Numbered from the stretch's first letter, positions 50,900-59,809 are shown. The stretch: DNA of 64,000 bases from Pseudomonadales bacterium (GCA_028285415.1 JANQPF010000022.1:124001-188000), one strand, 5' to 3'. A program made the numbers and translations. The notes: generated by a model from the sequence alone, not told the origin.

Positions 50900-52570
50900 C
50901 TAAAACCCCATCGCCGCTTTCATGTCCTGATCGATCCAGATGCGTGCGTAGATCGGACCGGGCCGCACCGCACCGGCGCGCAGCTCGCCGTTGTAGTTTT
51001 TCACCCAGGGCCACCAGGCGGTGTAGAGATATTGAATCGGCAGCCAGATGTACGGGGAAGCATCGAGAATGTCTTCCGTGATCGCGCGCAGCTTCTGCAC
51101 GCGGGCAGCTTCATCGCGTGTCTCGAAAATGACTTCAACCCGCCGGTCGATGTCCGGATCCGCGTGCAGCGACGGATTCCATAGCTGCCCCGTCACGAAG
51201 TTCTTGCGGATGGTGGTGGTGGGGTTCACATGACCGCTGTTCATGAGGTACATGGGCGTGTGGTTGCGGGTGGTCATCATCGACAGATACGACGCGTACT
51301 CGAGCGGCTGTATGGTCAGATTGACCCCAATTTTGTCGAGGTAACCCGCAAGCAGCGGCAGGAGGTCCATGTTGCTCGGGCTGCAGGAACACACCTGCAC
51401 GGTGACGTCGAAGCCGTCCGGATAGCCCGCTTCAGCGAGCAGCTCGCGAGCTTTGTCCGGCTTGTAGTCGAACAGCTCCTGCACTGAAGGACGCATTTCT
51501 TCGAGGGGCTGGAAGTACGGCCCGAAACCGGGATGCTGGGGAAAGGCCATGAGCTCAGCGTGGCCCCCGTAGAAAAGCTCGACAATTTCACGCTGGTTGA
51601 CCGCCAGGTTCATGGCACGGCGTACGCGAACGTCGGCAAAAGGCGCAAAGTCCTGTCGCATGACCATGAAGTTACCGCTGGTTGCGAGCCAGCGGTTCCA
51701 CTTGAGCTCGGGCGTGGAGGCTTTGAGGTGGTCAACCGCGATCCAGCGGATCGCTTCGAGAATGTCGAGCTTGCCCGTGCGCAGACCGGTCAAATAAGTG
51801 GCTTCATCCTTGATGATGCGATACGAGAGCTTGTCGACGAAGGGAATGCCGTACTCCGCGCCCTGCAGTCGTTCGATGTCCCAGTATTCAGGATTCTTGA
51901 CGTACACCTGGGAATTGCCGTGTACGTACTTGTCGAGAAAGAACGGACCGCTGCCGACCACGTTTCGCCAGCTCTTCGTGTCTACGTCAGCCACCTCCCG
52001 CGGCACGATGGCCGAGTAGTAGCCGTAGCCAAAGCGGTAGTCCCATTCGGCGTTGAATTTGTTGAAGTGGAAGCGCAGCGTGTGTGAGTCGATCACCTCT
52101 ATGTTGCTGATGTGATCGAGGTATTCGTGGATCTTTTTCGGACTGGTAACCAGGTTGTCGAAGCTGAAGACGACGTCATGGGCGTCCAGCTCGCGACGTT
52201 CGACGATTCCTGGCCGCTCGGGGATGATGACGCCCCGGCGGAGCTTCACCTCGAGGGTCAGCGGATCAAGCCACCGCCAGCTTTCCGCCAGCTCGCCGCG
52301 TACCGCCTCCGCGGGTATGTAAGCGTCGGCCACGAACCGGTGCGAGCCGCCCTTCTTGACGCTGAGATCGAGATTCGCTGCGAAGAGCTGTTCGCGCACC
52401 ATCGAGGTGTCATGGTTGCTCTTCCAGTTCCAATCACGTGGGTCCCAGGACAGCGGCGTCAGCGTGACGTAGACAGTGCCGACGTTGAGATGCCCGCCGT
52501 ACTGAGGCGTTTCGGCGGCGCCCGTTGCCGCCCAGAGCCCGATCAGCAACGTCAGCAGGCGCCGGGTCAT
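50900..52570 (-). CDS. ABC extracellular solute-binding protein, family 5
   Basis: A 556-residue protein with a signal peptide (MTRRLLTLLIGLWAATGAAE). It has the family 5 core: GGHLNVGTVYVTLTPLSWDP, then VREQLFAANL, and later FADVRVRRAMNLAVNQREIV, the usual signature region. It would capture a peptide, nickel chelate, sugar oligomer or other amphipathic ligand in the periplasm. ATG 52570 overlaps the permease stop by 4 bp. The ligand cannot be predicted, but the presence of catabolic genes downstream suggests an organic nutrient. Confidence 0.93.
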   Translation of the reverse strand: MTRRLLTLLIGLWAATGAAETPQYGGHLNVGTVYVTLTPLSWDPRDWNWKSNHDTSMVREQLFAANLDLSVKKGGSHRFVADAYIPAEAVRGELAESWRWLDPLTLEVKLRRGVIIPERPGIVERRELDAHDVVFSFDNLVTSPKKIHEYLDHISNIEVIDSHTLRFHFNKFNAEWDYRFGYGYYSAIVPREVADVDTKSWRNVVGSGPFFLDKYVHGNSQVYVKNPEYWDIERLQGAEYGIPFVDKLSYRIIKDEATYLTGLRTGKLDILEAIRWIAVDHLKASTPELKWNRWLATSGNFMVMRQDFAPFADVRVRRAMNLAVNQREIVELFYGGHAELMAFPQHPGFGPYFQPLEEMRPSVQELFDYKPDKARELLAEAGYPDGFDVTVQVCSCSPSNMDLLPLLAGYLDKIGVNLTIQPLEYASYLSMMTTRNHTPMYLMNSGHVNPTTTIRKNFVTGQLWNPSLHADPDIDRRVEVIFETRDEAARVQKLRAITEDILDASPYIWLPIQYLYTAWWPWVKNYNGELRAGAVRPGPIYARIWIDQDMKAAMGF

Positions 52571-53412
52571 CGCACCCCCCGCATGCGCGGGTCGAGAAGA
52601 TCTCGCAGCGCGTCGCCGTAGACGTTGATGGCATAGACCACAATGGTCAGGCACAGTCCCGGCGCCAGAGCAAGCCAGGGGCCCAGGTACATGTACGTTC
52701 GGCCGGTGCCGGATAACATGCTACCCCACGTTGGCGCAGGGGGCGGGACGCCCAGACCCAGGAACGATAGCCCGGCCTCGGCCAGGATGGTGGCGCCCAC
52801 GCGGGTGGTGAAAAGCACAATCACAACGGGCATGACGTTGGGCAGAATGTGTCGCGTGAGGATGCGCCAGGTGCTTGCCCCGATGGATTCCGCTGCATGG
52901 GTGTACATACTCTCGCGAACGGAGACGACTGATCCGCGCACAATGCGGGATCCGGCAATGCCGTAGAGTGCTCCCAGCACGATGATGATCTGCGGCATGC
53001 CGGGGCCGAGAATCGAGATGACGACAATCAGCAGTAAGAGATCCGGAAACGTCATCCACGCGTCGACAAAGCGCTGAATCAGCATATCCACACGGCCGCC
53101 GAAGTAGCCGGACGCAACGCCGATGACAATGGAGATGACGGTGGCGAGACCGGCAGCCAGAAAGCCGACCACCATCGAGAGCTGCGCGCCGATCAGCACG
53201 CGCGACAGAATGTCGCGGCCGAGATGATCGGTGCCGAAGGGGTAGTCGAGCGAAGGTGACTGCAGCCGAACGCTCAGGTTGGTTTCGTTCATGCCGTAGG
53301 GGGCAAGGACGTCGGCAAACACACCGCAAAAGAGAAACAGCAGGAAAATGATGCCACCCACGGCACCCAGGCGTTTTTCGCGCCACAGCCGGGCTGCAAA
53401 CGCCCAGCTCAC
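52567..53412 (-). CDS. ABC importer permease (DppC type)
   Basis: A 281-residue inner-membrane permease. The N-terminal segment VGGIIFLLFLFCGVFADVLA and the OppBC-type region with AAESIGASTWRILTRHILPN (the EAA coupling loop) identify it. The extracytoplasmic SLDYPFGTDHLGRDILSRVL is a C-subunit hallmark. It overlaps the binding protein start. A 151-bp tract of hairpin repeats separates it from the B permease gene, so it may be expressed at a different level. Confidence 0.95.
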   Translation of the reverse strand: MSWAFAARLWREKRLGAVGGIIFLLFLFCGVFADVLAPYGMNETNLSVRLQSPSLDYPFGTDHLGRDILSRVLIGAQLSMVVGFLAAGLATVISIVIGVASGYFGGRVDMLIQRFVDAWMTFPDLLLLIVVISILGPGMPQIIIVLGALYGIAGSRIVRGSVVSVRESMYTHAAESIGASTWRILTRHILPNVMPVVIVLFTTRVGATILAEAGLSFLGLGVPPPAPTWGSMLSGTGRTYMYLGPWLALAPGLCLTIVVYAINVYGDALRDLLDPRMRGVR

Positions 53413-53413
53413 G

Positions 53414-53578
53414 GATGCCTCATCTCATTTTGGAAACCGTTCGGCATCTATTGATGCCTCATCGCTTTGTGAAGACCGTTCGGCATCATTGATGCCTCAT
53501 CTCTTTTTTGAGAGACGTTCGGCATCTACTGATGCCTCATCTCTTTTTGAGAACCGTTCGGCATCATTGATGCCTCAC
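53414..53578. repeat. tandem hairpin repeat, four units of 38-40 bp plus a partial fifth
   Basis: Units start at 53414, 53453, 53491 and 53531, with a partial copy at 53569. Each begins GATGCCTCATC and ends TTCGGCATC plus 3-4 bases. GATGCC at one end pairs with GGCATC at the other. In two units TCTC and GAGA around an A-run (minus strand) extend the structure. Neighbouring units also create a GGCATCAttGATGCC-type palindrome at each junction. The array fills the gap between the two permease genes and the partial copy reaches the last codons of the B permease. Confidence 0.9.
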
Positions 53579-54514
53579 TTTGGGGTCCAGGAAGCCATAG
53601 CTGAGATCAATGAGCAGGTTGATGAGCAGGACGCCGAGGCCCACGACCAGGAATATGCCCGAGATGACGGGGTAGTCGCGCTGGAAGACCGCTTCGAGGA
53701 GCAGGAGGCCCATGCCGGGTACGACAAATATCTGCTCGAGGATGACGGCGCCGCCGATCAGGAGCGGGACTTGGAGGCCGATGAGGGTCACGACCGGGAT
53801 CAAGCCGTTTCTGAGCGCGTGGCGAAACACCATCATGTTTTCACTCAAACCCTTGGCGCGCGCGGTGCGCACGTAGTCCTGTCTGAGGACCTCTAGCATC
53901 ATCGTGCGGGTCATGCGCATGGTCACGGCGGACATCGACAGTCCCAGGAGAATTGCCGGAACGAGCATGTGATTGAGGTTGGCAATGGGATCCTCGAAGA
54001 AAGGAACGTACTCGAGCGGCGGCGACCAGCGCCACCAGACGGATGGAAAAACCATGACCAGCGTCCCCAGCCAGAAGCTCGGAATGGCGAGCATCAGCAA
54101 CGAAAAGGATCTCGCGATGTAGTCACCCGGCGTGTCCTGCCGCATCGCGGAGTAAATACCGATGGGGATGGCAACCGTCAGCGCAATGATCAGTGCAAGA
54201 AACCCGAGCTCAAAGGTAATCGGCAGGGAAGCTTTGAGCTGCTCGGTGACCGGCGTGTTCTGCCAGAGCGAGCGTCCGAGGTCACCCTGCAGCACGCCGC
54301 CTACCCAGCTGACGTACTGGGACAGGAGCGGCTGATCGAGTCCAAGCGCTGACTCGATGCGCGCGCGATCCTGGCTGGTGGCGATGTCGTTCTGCGCCAG
54401 CATCAGATCGATGACGTCACCGGGAATGAGGCGCATGGAGACGAACACGATCAGGCTGGCGAAAAACAGCGTGGGTAACAACGCGATCAAACGGCGGGCG
54501 ATGTATGCCTGCAT
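53564..54514 (-). CDS. ABC importer permease (DppB type)
   Basis: A 316-residue inner-membrane permease starting MQAYIARRLIALLPTLFFAS. It has six hydrophobic segments and the EAA loop RQDYVRTARAKGLSENMMVF. The loop GLDQPLLSQYVSWVGGVLQG and LGRSLWQNTPV are typical of B subunits. It is the first gene of the long minus-strand unit. The last codons (KVRHQ) are encoded in the beginning of the hairpin repeat tract, so the repeat array may have altered the end of the protein. Confidence 0.95.
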   Translation of the reverse strand: MQAYIARRLIALLPTLFFASLIVFVSMRLIPGDVIDLMLAQNDIATSQDRARIESALGLDQPLLSQYVSWVGGVLQGDLGRSLWQNTPVTEQLKASLPITFELGFLALIIALTVAIPIGIYSAMRQDTPGDYIARSFSLLMLAIPSFWLGTLVMVFPSVWWRWSPPLEYVPFFEDPIANLNHMLVPAILLGLSMSAVTMRMTRTMMLEVLRQDYVRTARAKGLSENMMVFRHALRNGLIPVVTLIGLQVPLLIGGAVILEQIFVVPGMGLLLLEAVFQRDYPVISGIFLVVGLGVLLINLLIDLSYGFLDPKVRHQ

Positions 54515-54561
54515 AAAGTCGAGTGCCTCCCCTCACCGCGACTGACCGCGCGCTAATCAGC

Positions 54562-55794
54562 TCATGTCAGCCAGCGCGCGGGTATGTGGTCTTCGACCAG
54601 TTGAGTAATGCTGATGTTCTTTATACCGCGCTCACCACCGACTGCCAAAGCGAATTTGGAGATGTCGTTGGTGCGGGCGAAGATCATGGCGTTCGGATAT
54701 TTCTGCTTGATCCAGAGGGCCGTGCGCAGATTGTTCTGCTCCTGGCCGGTGCCGAGAATCACCGTCGGCTGATTGTCGTTGAGATCAACGTCGGCCGTCA
54801 GCTGTTCCCAGACCATGGGGTGGGAGATATCACCTTGATACACCCGGCGCATGTAGGGAGCGTCGATTTTCGCCTGTTCGTCGACCACGAGCACACGGCG
54901 ATCGGCGTCAATGTCGATAACGAGCACCTGCTCGATCTCGGCGGCCGCGTGGGTTTGCAGCTCCTCCAGCAGGCTTTGCCCGAAGCGCCCGAATCCCGCC
55001 ATGACAACGGTGTCGCGTCGCTCGGTGTAGTGGAAGTGCTCGAGCAGGTCGGCGTGAACGAGGCCGGTTGCGGCAAGATTGTAGGTGTTGAAGATGTCGC
55101 AGCTGGCAGCAAGGTGCGTATGCTGGAGCGAGCGCATGAAGCGCAGATTGTGGCAATGCAGGATGATGCGGGAGCGCAGCTGCGGGGCAATCTCGAGAAT
55201 CCTCGTTGCCGCTTCACAGGCCTGGAAGTCGTCGTTTCCCAGCAGCAGCACGCGCTGTGCCTGCTGCAGGCGCAGCTGATGGAGGAGGTAATCGTGGGTC
55301 AGGTCGCCGACGAGCGTGGTGGCACCGAATTTCTGTCGGAGCTCCTGCTCACGGACGGGATCGAATTCACTGTCGACCACAATGACCTTGGTGTCCGGAG
55401 ACTGGCGTTGCAGCAGCCGCAGATAGCTCAGGGTCAGGCGGTCGGAGCCGAACACGATCGTGTGGTTGCTGACCCGGCGCAGCTGCCAGCGGTCGGGAGA
55501 CACAACGTGAATGATGGCTTCGATGACCGCGGATACGGTGAAGAGCGGCGCGCCGAAATAGGCCACCCACAGCACCATGCGAGCGAACCACGGACCGTCC
55601 TGCGGCGTGCCGATGTCCAGACCGCCGACGACAAAGAGACCCAGCGCGTAGTAAGCCTTCGTGAGGAGACCTGAATCGACGACTTCGGGCCGTTCCGTGA
55701 GACTCACTCCGGCGGCTAGCCCGAGAAAGCCGCACAGGAAGAGGCCGCCGGCCGCCCACCAACGCCAGCCGCCGCGTGTGCTCAGTTTCTGCAT
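54562..55794 (-). CDS. potassium-channel-like protein with two RCK/TrkA-N domains and atypical pore
   Basis: A 410-residue protein. TM1 lies at about 13-32 and TM2 at 72-96, with a pore loop between them. Where a K+ channel has TVGYG, this protein has GGLDIGTP (57-64). Two Rossmann domains follow. The first (from about 111, HTIVFGSDRLTLSYL) lacks the full GxGxxG; the second has GFGRFG at 267-272. The family resembles NAD-binding channel regulators. Whether it conducts potassium is uncertain. It diverges from a crotonase gene. Confidence 0.82.
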   Translation of the reverse strand: MQKLSTRGGWRWWAAGGLFLCGFLGLAAGVSLTERPEVVDSGLLTKAYYALGLFVVGGLDIGTPQDGPWFARMVLWVAYFGAPLFTVSAVIEAIIHVVSPDRWQLRRVSNHTIVFGSDRLTLSYLRLLQRQSPDTKVIVVDSEFDPVREQELRQKFGATTLVGDLTHDYLLHQLRLQQAQRVLLLGNDDFQACEAATRILEIAPQLRSRIILHCHNLRFMRSLQHTHLAASCDIFNTYNLAATGLVHADLLEHFHYTERRDTVVMAGFGRFGQSLLEELQTHAAAEIEQVLVIDIDADRRVLVVDEQAKIDAPYMRRVYQGDISHPMVWEQLTADVDLNDNQPTVILGTGQEQNNLRTALWIKQKYPNAMIFARTNDISKFALAVGGERGIKNISITQLVEDHIPARWLT

Positions 55795-55897
55795 GCGCTG
55801 CTCAACCGGGAAATGCCTGCCATCGCCATGGGTCGCCGTATCGCACTTTCGCCATCGTTGCTAAGATCGGCGGTCATTTTAGAGGGAAGCGGCTCCA

Positions 55898-56734
55898 ATG
55901 GCAGAATTTTCGACGATTGAATACGACAAGCAGGATTCCGGCGTGGCGCGCATCGTGCTGAACCGGCCGGATACACGCAACGCCCAGAACAAGGCGATGA
56001 TCTATGAGCTGAATACCGCATTCGACGAAGCCGGCCGCGACGACGACGTCAAAGTTGTTGTGCTCGCCGCCAACGGACCGCACTTTTCTTCCGGTCACGA
56101 CATGGGTGATCGCCAGCCGATGTCCGATTTCGATCAGGTCACCAACTGGGGCGGTTTTGGCAAGCCGGGCCAGGAGGGTCACCAGGCGTTCGAAGAGGAA
56201 ATGTACCTGGGTATGTGCTGGCGCTGGCGCAACTTTCCGAAGCCGACGATTGCCGAAGTGCAGGGCAAGGTGATTGCCGCGGGTCTCATGCTCGTCTGGG
56301 TCTGCGACATCATCATCGCCAGCGAAGAGTCGACGTTTTCCGATCCGGTTGTTGCTTTCGGAGTAAATGGCGTCGAGTACTTCGGCCACCCGTGGGAGTT
56401 TGGCGTGCGCAAGGCCAAGGAACTGCTCTTCACCGGGGGTACCATGTCCGCCGCGGAGGCGAAATCCTGTGGCATGGTGAATCACGTTGTCGAACGCGAT
56501 GATCTCACGGGATTTACGATGCAGATGGCCGAGCGGATTGCACAGCGGCCCTCCATGGGCCTGCGCCTGGCGAAGCAAAGCGTCAATCAGGCGCAGGACG
56601 CCCAGGGTATCTGGAGCGCCCTGCAGTCGGCAATGTCGCTACAACAGCTGGGTCATGCGAACGCGCGCATTGTGCACGGCATTCCCGTAGATCCGGCCGG
56701 TGCGGAAACGATCAAGCGCGAAGCCAAAAGTTGA
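55898..56734 (+). CDS. crotonase-family protein with degenerate active site
   Basis: A 278-residue crotonase. The core opens with IEYDKQDSGVARIVLNRPDT, and PHFSSGHDMGD and GKVIAAGLMLVWVCDIIIAS form the oxyanion hole. Neither hydratase glutamate is kept: the first position is Met (AAGLML) and the second is Val (SDPVVAF). The sequence FGVNGVEYFGHPWEFGVRKA is a distinctive variant. AGGGAAG lies ahead of ATG 55898. It is convergent with another crotonase, 10 bp apart. Confidence 0.87.
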   Translation: MAEFSTIEYDKQDSGVARIVLNRPDTRNAQNKAMIYELNTAFDEAGRDDDVKVVVLAANGPHFSSGHDMGDRQPMSDFDQVTNWGGFGKPGQEGHQAFEEEMYLGMCWRWRNFPKPTIAEVQGKVIAAGLMLVWVCDIIIASEESTFSDPVVAFGVNGVEYFGHPWEFGVRKAKELLFTGGTMSAAEAKSCGMVNHVVERDDLTGFTMQMAERIAQRPSMGLRLAKQSVNQAQDAQGIWSALQSAMSLQQLGHANARIVHGIPVDPAGAETIKREAKS

Positions 56735-56744
56735 GGTCAGCTCG

Positions 56745-57569
56745 CTAACGGCCGGTAAAGTTCGGCTTGCGCTTCTCCATGAAGGCTTTCAGTCCCTCCT
56801 GAAAGTCTTCGCTCTGAAAGAGGCCGCTCAGGTGCACCATGAGGTGATCGACGGCGGTGTCGTATGACTCTTCCATACCCATGCGCATCATCCGTTTGGT
56901 GGTCTGTACCGCCATCGGTGCGTTCTCGGCAATCTCATCAGCCCACTGCCGAGCCGTGTCCATGAGCTCGTCATTCGAGACCACCGTGTTCACGATACCC
57001 ATGTCGAGACTCTCCTGCGCATCGATTGTGCGACCGCGGTAGTAAAGCTCTGCCGCTTTGGCCCAGCCCACCAGCCGCGGCAGGAGCCACGTACCGCCAC
57101 TCTCGGGCACCACGTTGCGTTTGGCCGTCACGGCAGCAAGCTTCGCGTTCTCGGCCATGATGCGTATGTCGCAGAGCAGCGTCATATCCATGCCGTAGCC
57201 CGCCGCCGCACCGTTAATGGCGCAGATGATGGGTGTGTCCGTGTGCCACATGACGTTGATCGGCGCGTCGCGCAGATCGAACAGCTGGCGCGGTCGATTC
57301 GAACCACCGCCGCCAACGCTGCCGGATTCGTCCATGCGGTCGCTGGTGTCGATGAGATCCAGACCGCTGCAGAATCCGCGACCGGCGCCGGTCAGAATGA
57401 TGCAGCGCACATCGGGGTCTTTGTCAGCTTCCACCATTTTGGCGGAAAGCTCGTTCAACATGTCGCGGCTGATCGCGTTCAGCCGTTCCGGCCGGTTCAA
57501 GGTGATGGTGACGACGTAGCCGTCCTGTTCTACGAGCAGCTGATCCGTTGTCGAGGCGGAAATGGCCAT
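56745..57569 (-). CDS. enoyl-CoA hydratase/isomerase family protein
   Basis: A 274-residue crotonase starting MAISASTTDQLLVEQDGYVV. The oxyanion-hole strands are GRGFCSGLDLID and GAAAGYGMDMTLLCD. The first catalytic glutamate position is Asp (GYGMDM), while the second region reads AAVTAKRNVVPESGG, with no aligned Glu. It ends KRKPNFTGR, typical of the family. Isomerase or other activity is as likely as hydration. ATG 57569 gives a normal N-terminus; the longer frame overlaps the divergent hydrolase gene. Confidence 0.87.
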   Translation of the reverse strand: MAISASTTDQLLVEQDGYVVTITLNRPERLNAISRDMLNELSAKMVEADKDPDVRCIILTGAGRGFCSGLDLIDTSDRMDESGSVGGGGSNRPRQLFDLRDAPINVMWHTDTPIICAINGAAAGYGMDMTLLCDIRIMAENAKLAAVTAKRNVVPESGGTWLLPRLVGWAKAAELYYRGRTIDAQESLDMGIVNTVVSNDELMDTARQWADEIAENAPMAVQTTKRMMRMGMEESYDTAVDHLMVHLSGLFQSEDFQEGLKAFMEKRKPNFTGR

Positions 57570-57721
57570 TGTGAGTTCCCCGTTCGTTCCAAAAAGTCGA
57601 CCGCTGATGGTACGGCTGTTCCTGCGGGCGGTAAACAGGCGTTGGCGCCGCCACAATTGCAGTTTGTCTATTTGTGCCGCTTGGTCTAATTTTGCGCTTC
57701 GCCTGGATTGGAGAGGAACAC

Positions 57722-59056
57722 ATGCGAATTCTGTTGCTGTTGCTTGCACTCGTCGGTTTGAACGTCGAAGCCCGCGAGCTGCCCGTCGTCAAACCCGAAC
57801 GTGAGGGCTTTTCCGCAGAGCGTCTGGAGAGGCTCAGTGACTTCATGGACGGTCGCGTCGAAGACGGCACCATGGTTGGTGGCCTCGGCATGATCGCGCG
57901 CAACGGCAGGGTGGTGTACCTGGACACCTACGGCGAGGCGGATCGGGAGGCGGGAAAAGCCATGACTGAGGATGCGCTTTTCCGCATCTACTCCATGACC
58001 AAACCCATTACGGGCGTAGCGGTTCTCATGCTCTACGAGGAAGGTAAGTTTTTCCTCAACGATCCCGTTGCGCGGTATCTGCCTGAGCTTGCCGATCTCG
58101 AGGTTGCGCTCTCGACGGCCGACGGACAGACCGGCATCGTTTCCGATGGCACCACCAGCCGTACGATCGGGGAAGGTGACGCTGAGAAGGCGGGAGAGAC
58201 CAAAAAACCGCGTCGGCAGCCGACCATCCGTGATTTGCTCACGCACACGGCGGGCATGACTTACGGTGTCTTCGGCAACACCGAGGTCGACCAGGCGTAT
58301 CGCAAGGCGCAGATTCTGAATCCCGAGCACGGCATGGGCGAGTTCGTTACGCGCCTCGGCAAGATTCCGCTGCAGTACGAGCCGGGCACAAAGTGGCATT
58401 ACAGCGTGTCGGTGGACGTGCAGGGTGCCTTGGTAGAAGCCGTCAGCGGTATGTCTTTCGGCGAGTTCCTGCGAACGCGAATCTTCGATCCGCTCGATAT
58501 GCCGGATACGTTCTTCACCGTCCCCGAAGCCAAACGCGAGCGACTCGCACAGATGTACGCACCGATCGGAACTTCCGGGCGTGGCTTCTTTGCCGAGGCA
58601 ACCGCTGAGGGTCTGGAGCCGGCAAATCCGGCGGTGAGCGCCCGCTACCTGGGAGAAGGTGTTTTCGAGAGCGGCGGGGGTGGCCTGGTGTCGAGCGCAC
58701 GTGACTACATGCGTTTTGCGCAGATGCTCCTGAACGGCGGTGAGCTGGACGGCGCGCGCATCCTTTCACCTAAAACGGTTGAACTCATGACGGAGAACCA
58801 CCTGGGTGACATTCCCATGGGGTTTGGACGTCGCGGCGTGGGGTTTGGTCTGGGCGTGGCTGTCGTCGAGGACACCGGCGAGACCGGTGAAATCGGCTCG
58901 GCGGGTGAATTCAACTGGGGGGGTGCTGCCGGTACGACGTTCTGGGTGGACCCGGAGGAGAATCTCATTGGTCTCTGGATGGTGCAAAGCCTGCCCCACC
59001 GCACGCGGCTGCGCTCGGAGTTCAAAGTGCTCACCTACCAGGCGCTGGTTGACTGA
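57722..59056 (+). CDS. exported serine hydrolase (beta-lactamase/EstB type)
   Basis: A 444-residue serine beta-lactamase-fold hydrolase with a signal peptide (MRILLLLLALVGLNVEAREL). The nucleophile motif is Ser91-Met-Thr-Lys94 (IYSMTKP). The second motif is Tyr227-Ser-Val-Ser (WHYSVSVD) and the third appears near FNWGGAAGT. Such proteins are often esterases or peptidases and not true beta-lactamases. An insert rich in charged residues (TSRTIGEGDAEKAGETKKPR) occurs before TIRDLLTHTAGM. It converges with the SGNH-hydrolase gene. Confidence 0.92.
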   Translation: MRILLLLLALVGLNVEARELPVVKPEREGFSAERLERLSDFMDGRVEDGTMVGGLGMIARNGRVVYLDTYGEADREAGKAMTEDALFRIYSMTKPITGVAVLMLYEEGKFFLNDPVARYLPELADLEVALSTADGQTGIVSDGTTSRTIGEGDAEKAGETKKPRRQPTIRDLLTHTAGMTYGVFGNTEVDQAYRKAQILNPEHGMGEFVTRLGKIPLQYEPGTKWHYSVSVDVQGALVEAVSGMSFGEFLRTRIFDPLDMPDTFFTVPEAKRERLAQMYAPIGTSGRGFFAEATAEGLEPANPAVSARYLGEGVFESGGGGLVSSARDYMRFAQMLLNGGELDGARILSPKTVELMTENHLGDIPMGFGRRGVGFGLGVAVVEDTGETGEIGSAGEFNWGGAAGTTFWVDPEENLIGLWMVQSLPHRTRLRSEFKVLTYQALVD

Positions 59057-59062
59057 GACGCG

Positions 59063-59809
59063 TCAGCGCTTTGGCCGGGCTTTCACCAGCATGGCCTGAA
59101 TGTCGCTCACGTCGTAGTACGGTGCCGGGTTGTCAGCGGTTGCGTTGGCGATGTCGATCAGAAGATTTGCCATGAGCCTGGCGCCGCGGTCGTTGGGGTG
59201 CACGACGTCCAGGAGGAGCTTTCTGCGAATATCGGGAGTCAGTGACAGACGGACACCGTTCACATCGTAGCGGAAGCTGTGACCGGGCTTGCTCAGCGCA
59301 TCGAGAACGTCGTGTGCTGGAAAGAAATGCAGGTTGGGATAGGCTGCCCGCTTGTCATCCAGGTAGGCATTCATTTCGTCGATCGTTGCCTGATTGTCGT
59401 AGCGGGTCCACGTGTAGCCGAGAATCACCTGAGCGCCGCTGCCGGCCAGGAGTTCCAGCATCTCGTCGAAGTAGCCGTACGTGCGCGGGCTGATGTCGTT
59501 TTTCTGCCGCACGTCGTGATGAAACAGATCCAGGCCCATGATGTAGCTTGGCGGGTGGCTCGAGAACTTTTGCTCCAGCCATTTCAGCTTGTGGCGAAAG
59601 CTGCCGGTGATCACCGTTTTTTTCACCACGCGATCGCGTGGATAGCCGAGGTTTTCGAGCGCATACAGCGGCGGTGAGTAACCGCGGCCGAGAATGTTGA
59701 AGCCCATGGACACCGACGCACCGATGACATAAGCGTATTGGTCTTCGTCCACTTCAGCCGCATGAACGATTCCACTTAGAAGCAGCAGGGCAATGAGGCT
59801 GCGACTCAT
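59063..59809 (-). CDS. exported SGNH/GDSL-like hydrolase
   Basis: A 248-residue protein with a signal peptide (MSRSLIALLLLSGIVHAAEV). The first SGNH block reads VIGASVSMGF, and the last block has DVVHPNDRGARLMAN with the D-x-x-H pair. A middle block (VILGYTWTRYDNQATIDEMN) replaces the usual GxND region. Esterase activity on an envelope polymer is possible but the first block is GAS, not GDS. ATG 59809 overlaps the asparagine synthase stop as ATGA, so it is cotranslated with that gene. Confidence 0.72.
   Translation of the reverse strand: MSRSLIALLLLSGIVHAAEVDEDQYAYVIGASVSMGFNILGRGYSPPLYALENLGYPRDRVVKKTVITGSFRHKLKWLEQKFSSHPPSYIMGLDLFHHDVRQKNDISPRTYGYFDEMLELLAGSGAQVILGYTWTRYDNQATIDEMNAYLDDKRAAYPNLHFFPAHDVLDALSKPGHSFRYDVNGVRLSLTPDIRRKLLLDVVHPNDRGARLMANLLIDIANATADNPAPYYDVSDIQAMLVKARPKR

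Noticed and set aside
53414-53578. CRISPR array
   Set aside because: The units follow one another directly with no unique spacers, vary in sequence and length, and no cas gene is near.
53348-53896. Plus-strand open frame of 182 codons across the hairpin repeats, with repeating RSAS motifs
   Set aside because: It is antisense to both permease genes and its repetitive part is only the translation of the DNA repeat. There is no ribosome-binding site and no recognisable domain.
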